A stretch of DNA of 6,112 bases from Paratractidigestivibacter sp963591565 (GTDB lineage: Bacteria > Actinomycetota > Coriobacteriia > Coriobacteriales > Atopobiaceae), in contig CAVAUD010000117.1 in NCBI GenBank assembly GCA_963591565.1, forward strand, positions 1 to 6,112, given 5' to 3'. A program made the translations under genes and the position numbers. Positions 5,644 through 6,112 of the stretch are shown piece by piece (positions within the stretch are counted from its first letter, which is position 1; each line of letters begins with the position of its first letter). Below the pieces are notes generated by a model. The model saw only the letters and a list, made by a program, of their open reading frames with translations, was not told the origin of the DNA and ran no database searches.

Positions 5644-5907
5644 TTAGTAGTAGCCGGTCCAAAGCTCGCCGGACGGCTTGTCGCCGGTCGAGTCGCCAGA
5701 TCCGCCGCCGTTGCTCGCGTCGTCTTTCTTGCCGGAATCGCCCTTGCCGGCGTCCGAGCCGCCGTTTGAATTGGAGCCGGAATTGCCATTTGAGCTGGTA
5801 CCAGAGCTGGTACCAGAGTTGCTGCCGGCGTCGCCCTTGGAAGCCGCGCCGCCCTCGCTCGAGGGGCCCGAGGAGTTCGCCCCATCCGAGAAGGCCCCCC
5901 TGCCCGA
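5644..5907 (-). pseudogene. Gly/Ser/Asn/Asp-rich open frame without a start codon, possible decayed precursor peptide
   Basis: This frame is open for 87 codons between a TGA (5908-5910) and a TAA (5644-5646). It contains no ATG, GTG, TTG or CTG codon, so it cannot be translated from a normal start. Its content still looks like a real peptide: Gly, Ser, Asn and Asp dominate, with a doubled GTSS (residues 32-39), GKGDSGKKDD in the middle, and a non-repetitive end KPSGELWTGYY just before the stop. It lies between the 33-residue peptide gene (22 bases upstream) and the PqqD gene, where a RiPP precursor would be expected. Its own leader seems to have been lost. A six-base C run (5895-5900, + strand) near its start is a likely site for an indel: dropping one base would join it to the frame that follows the upstream peptide's TAG-TAG. 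I do not recognise a family, and a chance open frame in GC-rich DNA is possible. Confidence 0.45.
5792..5815. repeat. Perfect 12-base tandem duplication
   Basis: GAGCTGGTACCA occurs twice in direct succession (5792-5803 and 5804-5815). Each copy with its next base contains the 10-base palindrome CTGGTACCAG. On the - strand it encodes the doubled GTSS of the startless Gly/Ser-rich frame and keeps that frame, as expected for slippage expansion of a repetitive peptide tail. Confidence 0.85.
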
Positions 5908-5929
5908 TCAGCGCAATGCCGAGTTGCTA

Positions 5930-6031
5930 CTACGGCACAATCATGCCCATATCGTCGGGGGCGGCGTCCGACGCCGTTACAACATCCTCGGCCTCGATCT
6001 CGATGACTTCCATATCAGGTGTCTCGTACAT
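5930..6031 (-). CDS. Small 33-residue peptide, candidate RiPP precursor
   Basis: The ATG at 6031 has AAGGAG eight bases upstream, the best ribosome binding site in this part of the operon. The 33 codons end in TAG followed at once by a second TAG. The peptide opens MYETPDMEVIEIEAEDVVTA and continues with an Asp/Ala-rich stretch ending MGMIVP. The start fits the Y-x-x-P-x-hydrophobic leader pattern (Tyr2, Pro5, Met7) that stand-alone PqqD-type domains recognise in lasso leaders. The acidic EVIEIEAEDVVT segment with Thr19 would be the rest of the leader. The glycine expected in lasso leaders is absent and the Pro-to-Thr spacing is two residues longer. If cleavage falls after Ala20, a 13-residue remainder would start with Ser and have Asp at position 7. 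The gene lies 18 bases after the stop of the upstream gene and shares its transcript. The precursor role is inferred from size, position and motif. Confidence 0.7.
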   Translation of the reverse strand: MYETPDMEVIEIEAEDVVTASDAAPDDMGMIVP

Positions 6032-6039
6032 AGTCACGT

Positions 6040-6045
6040 CTCCTT
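6040..6045 (-). promoter_or_regulatory. Ribosome binding site of the 33-residue peptide gene
   Basis: AAGGAG on the - strand lies eight bases before the ATG at 6031, in the short gap after the TAA of the upstream gene. It is a strong site and argues that this very short frame is translated. Confidence 0.8.
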
Positions 6046-6049
6046 CGCT

Positions 6050-6112
6050 TTAATTGTTGCCAATAGCATCTTTGATGGCTTTCGCGTATTCGCGGTCCGA
6101 GTCTGGCGCGGA
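6050..6112 (-). CDS. C-terminal end of an unidentified protein, cut by the window edge
   Basis: Twenty codons and a TAA (6050-6052) enter from the right edge. The visible end reads SAPDSDREYAKAIKDAIGNN, a charged, probably helical tail with no recognisable domain. It is taken as coding because the frame stops just before the ribosome binding site of the next gene, with 18 bases between stop and ATG, as elsewhere in this operon. It could be a further modification enzyme or another small peptide; nothing in these residues decides it. Confidence 0.5.
   Translation of the reverse strand, partial: SAPDSDREYAKAIKDAIGNN

Noticed and set aside
5610..5885. 91-codon minus-strand frame overlapping the Gly/Ser-rich frame
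   Set aside because: It is an Ala/Pro/Arg/Thr-rich shadow in another frame and runs past the well-supported PqqD start at 5620.
5922..5935. Similarity between ccg-TAG-TAG-caa after the 33-residue peptide and ggc-TAC-TAC-TAA at the end of the Gly/Ser-rich frame
   Set aside because: A G-to-C change at two sites would give a shared YY ending, but the match is too short and the flanks differ, so common origin cannot be argued.

Overview
The window comes from a high-GC bacterium with strong AAGGAGG-type ribosome binding sites, GTG starts and overlapping genes. The style of the genes and of the dispersed repeats suggests an actinobacterium of the Coriobacteriia (Olsenella/Collinsella/Eggerthella relatives). 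This is an inference from sequence style, because no rRNA or other marker gene is present.

Left part (1-740, + strand): a broken Abi-family (abortive-infection-like) gene. Its N-terminal motif lies in one frame and its C-terminal half in another, and the middle of the usual protein appears to be missing. A strong rho-independent terminator follows it.

Middle (about 740-1225): no convincing gene. The region holds two large imperfect inverted repeats, IR1 (769-885) and IR2 (1069-1211). Their inner ends all carry GAGTAGC facing GCTACTC. They look like copies of a dispersed palindromic repeat family lying between two convergent transcription units.

Right part (1226-6112, - strand): a compact operon read from right to left. 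The order is the tail of an unidentified gene (6050-6112), a 33-residue peptide gene with a leader-like sequence (5930-6031), a Gly/Ser-rich open frame without a start codon (5644-5907), a PqqD-family protein (5357-5620), an HprK-like kinase (4558-5349), a PF14907-type nucleotidyltransferase (3327-4568), a small soluble S24/S26-type peptidase (2878-3327) and an ABC exporter with fused membrane and ATPase domains (1226-2881). The last four genes overlap by 1-11 bases or lie 7 bases apart, so they are probably translationally coupled.

The gene set reads as a ribosomally made, modified peptide (RiPP) or peptide-maturation locus. PqqD would bind the leader, the kinase and nucleotidyltransferase would decorate the peptide, the Ser/His peptidase could remove the leader, and the ABC protein would export the product. 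HprK-like kinase plus nucleotidyltransferase is a pairing known from phosphorylated lasso-peptide clusters. No lasso cyclase, lasso protease, radical SAM or LanM-type enzyme is visible here. If one exists it must lie to the right of the window, upstream in the operon. The product class is therefore open.
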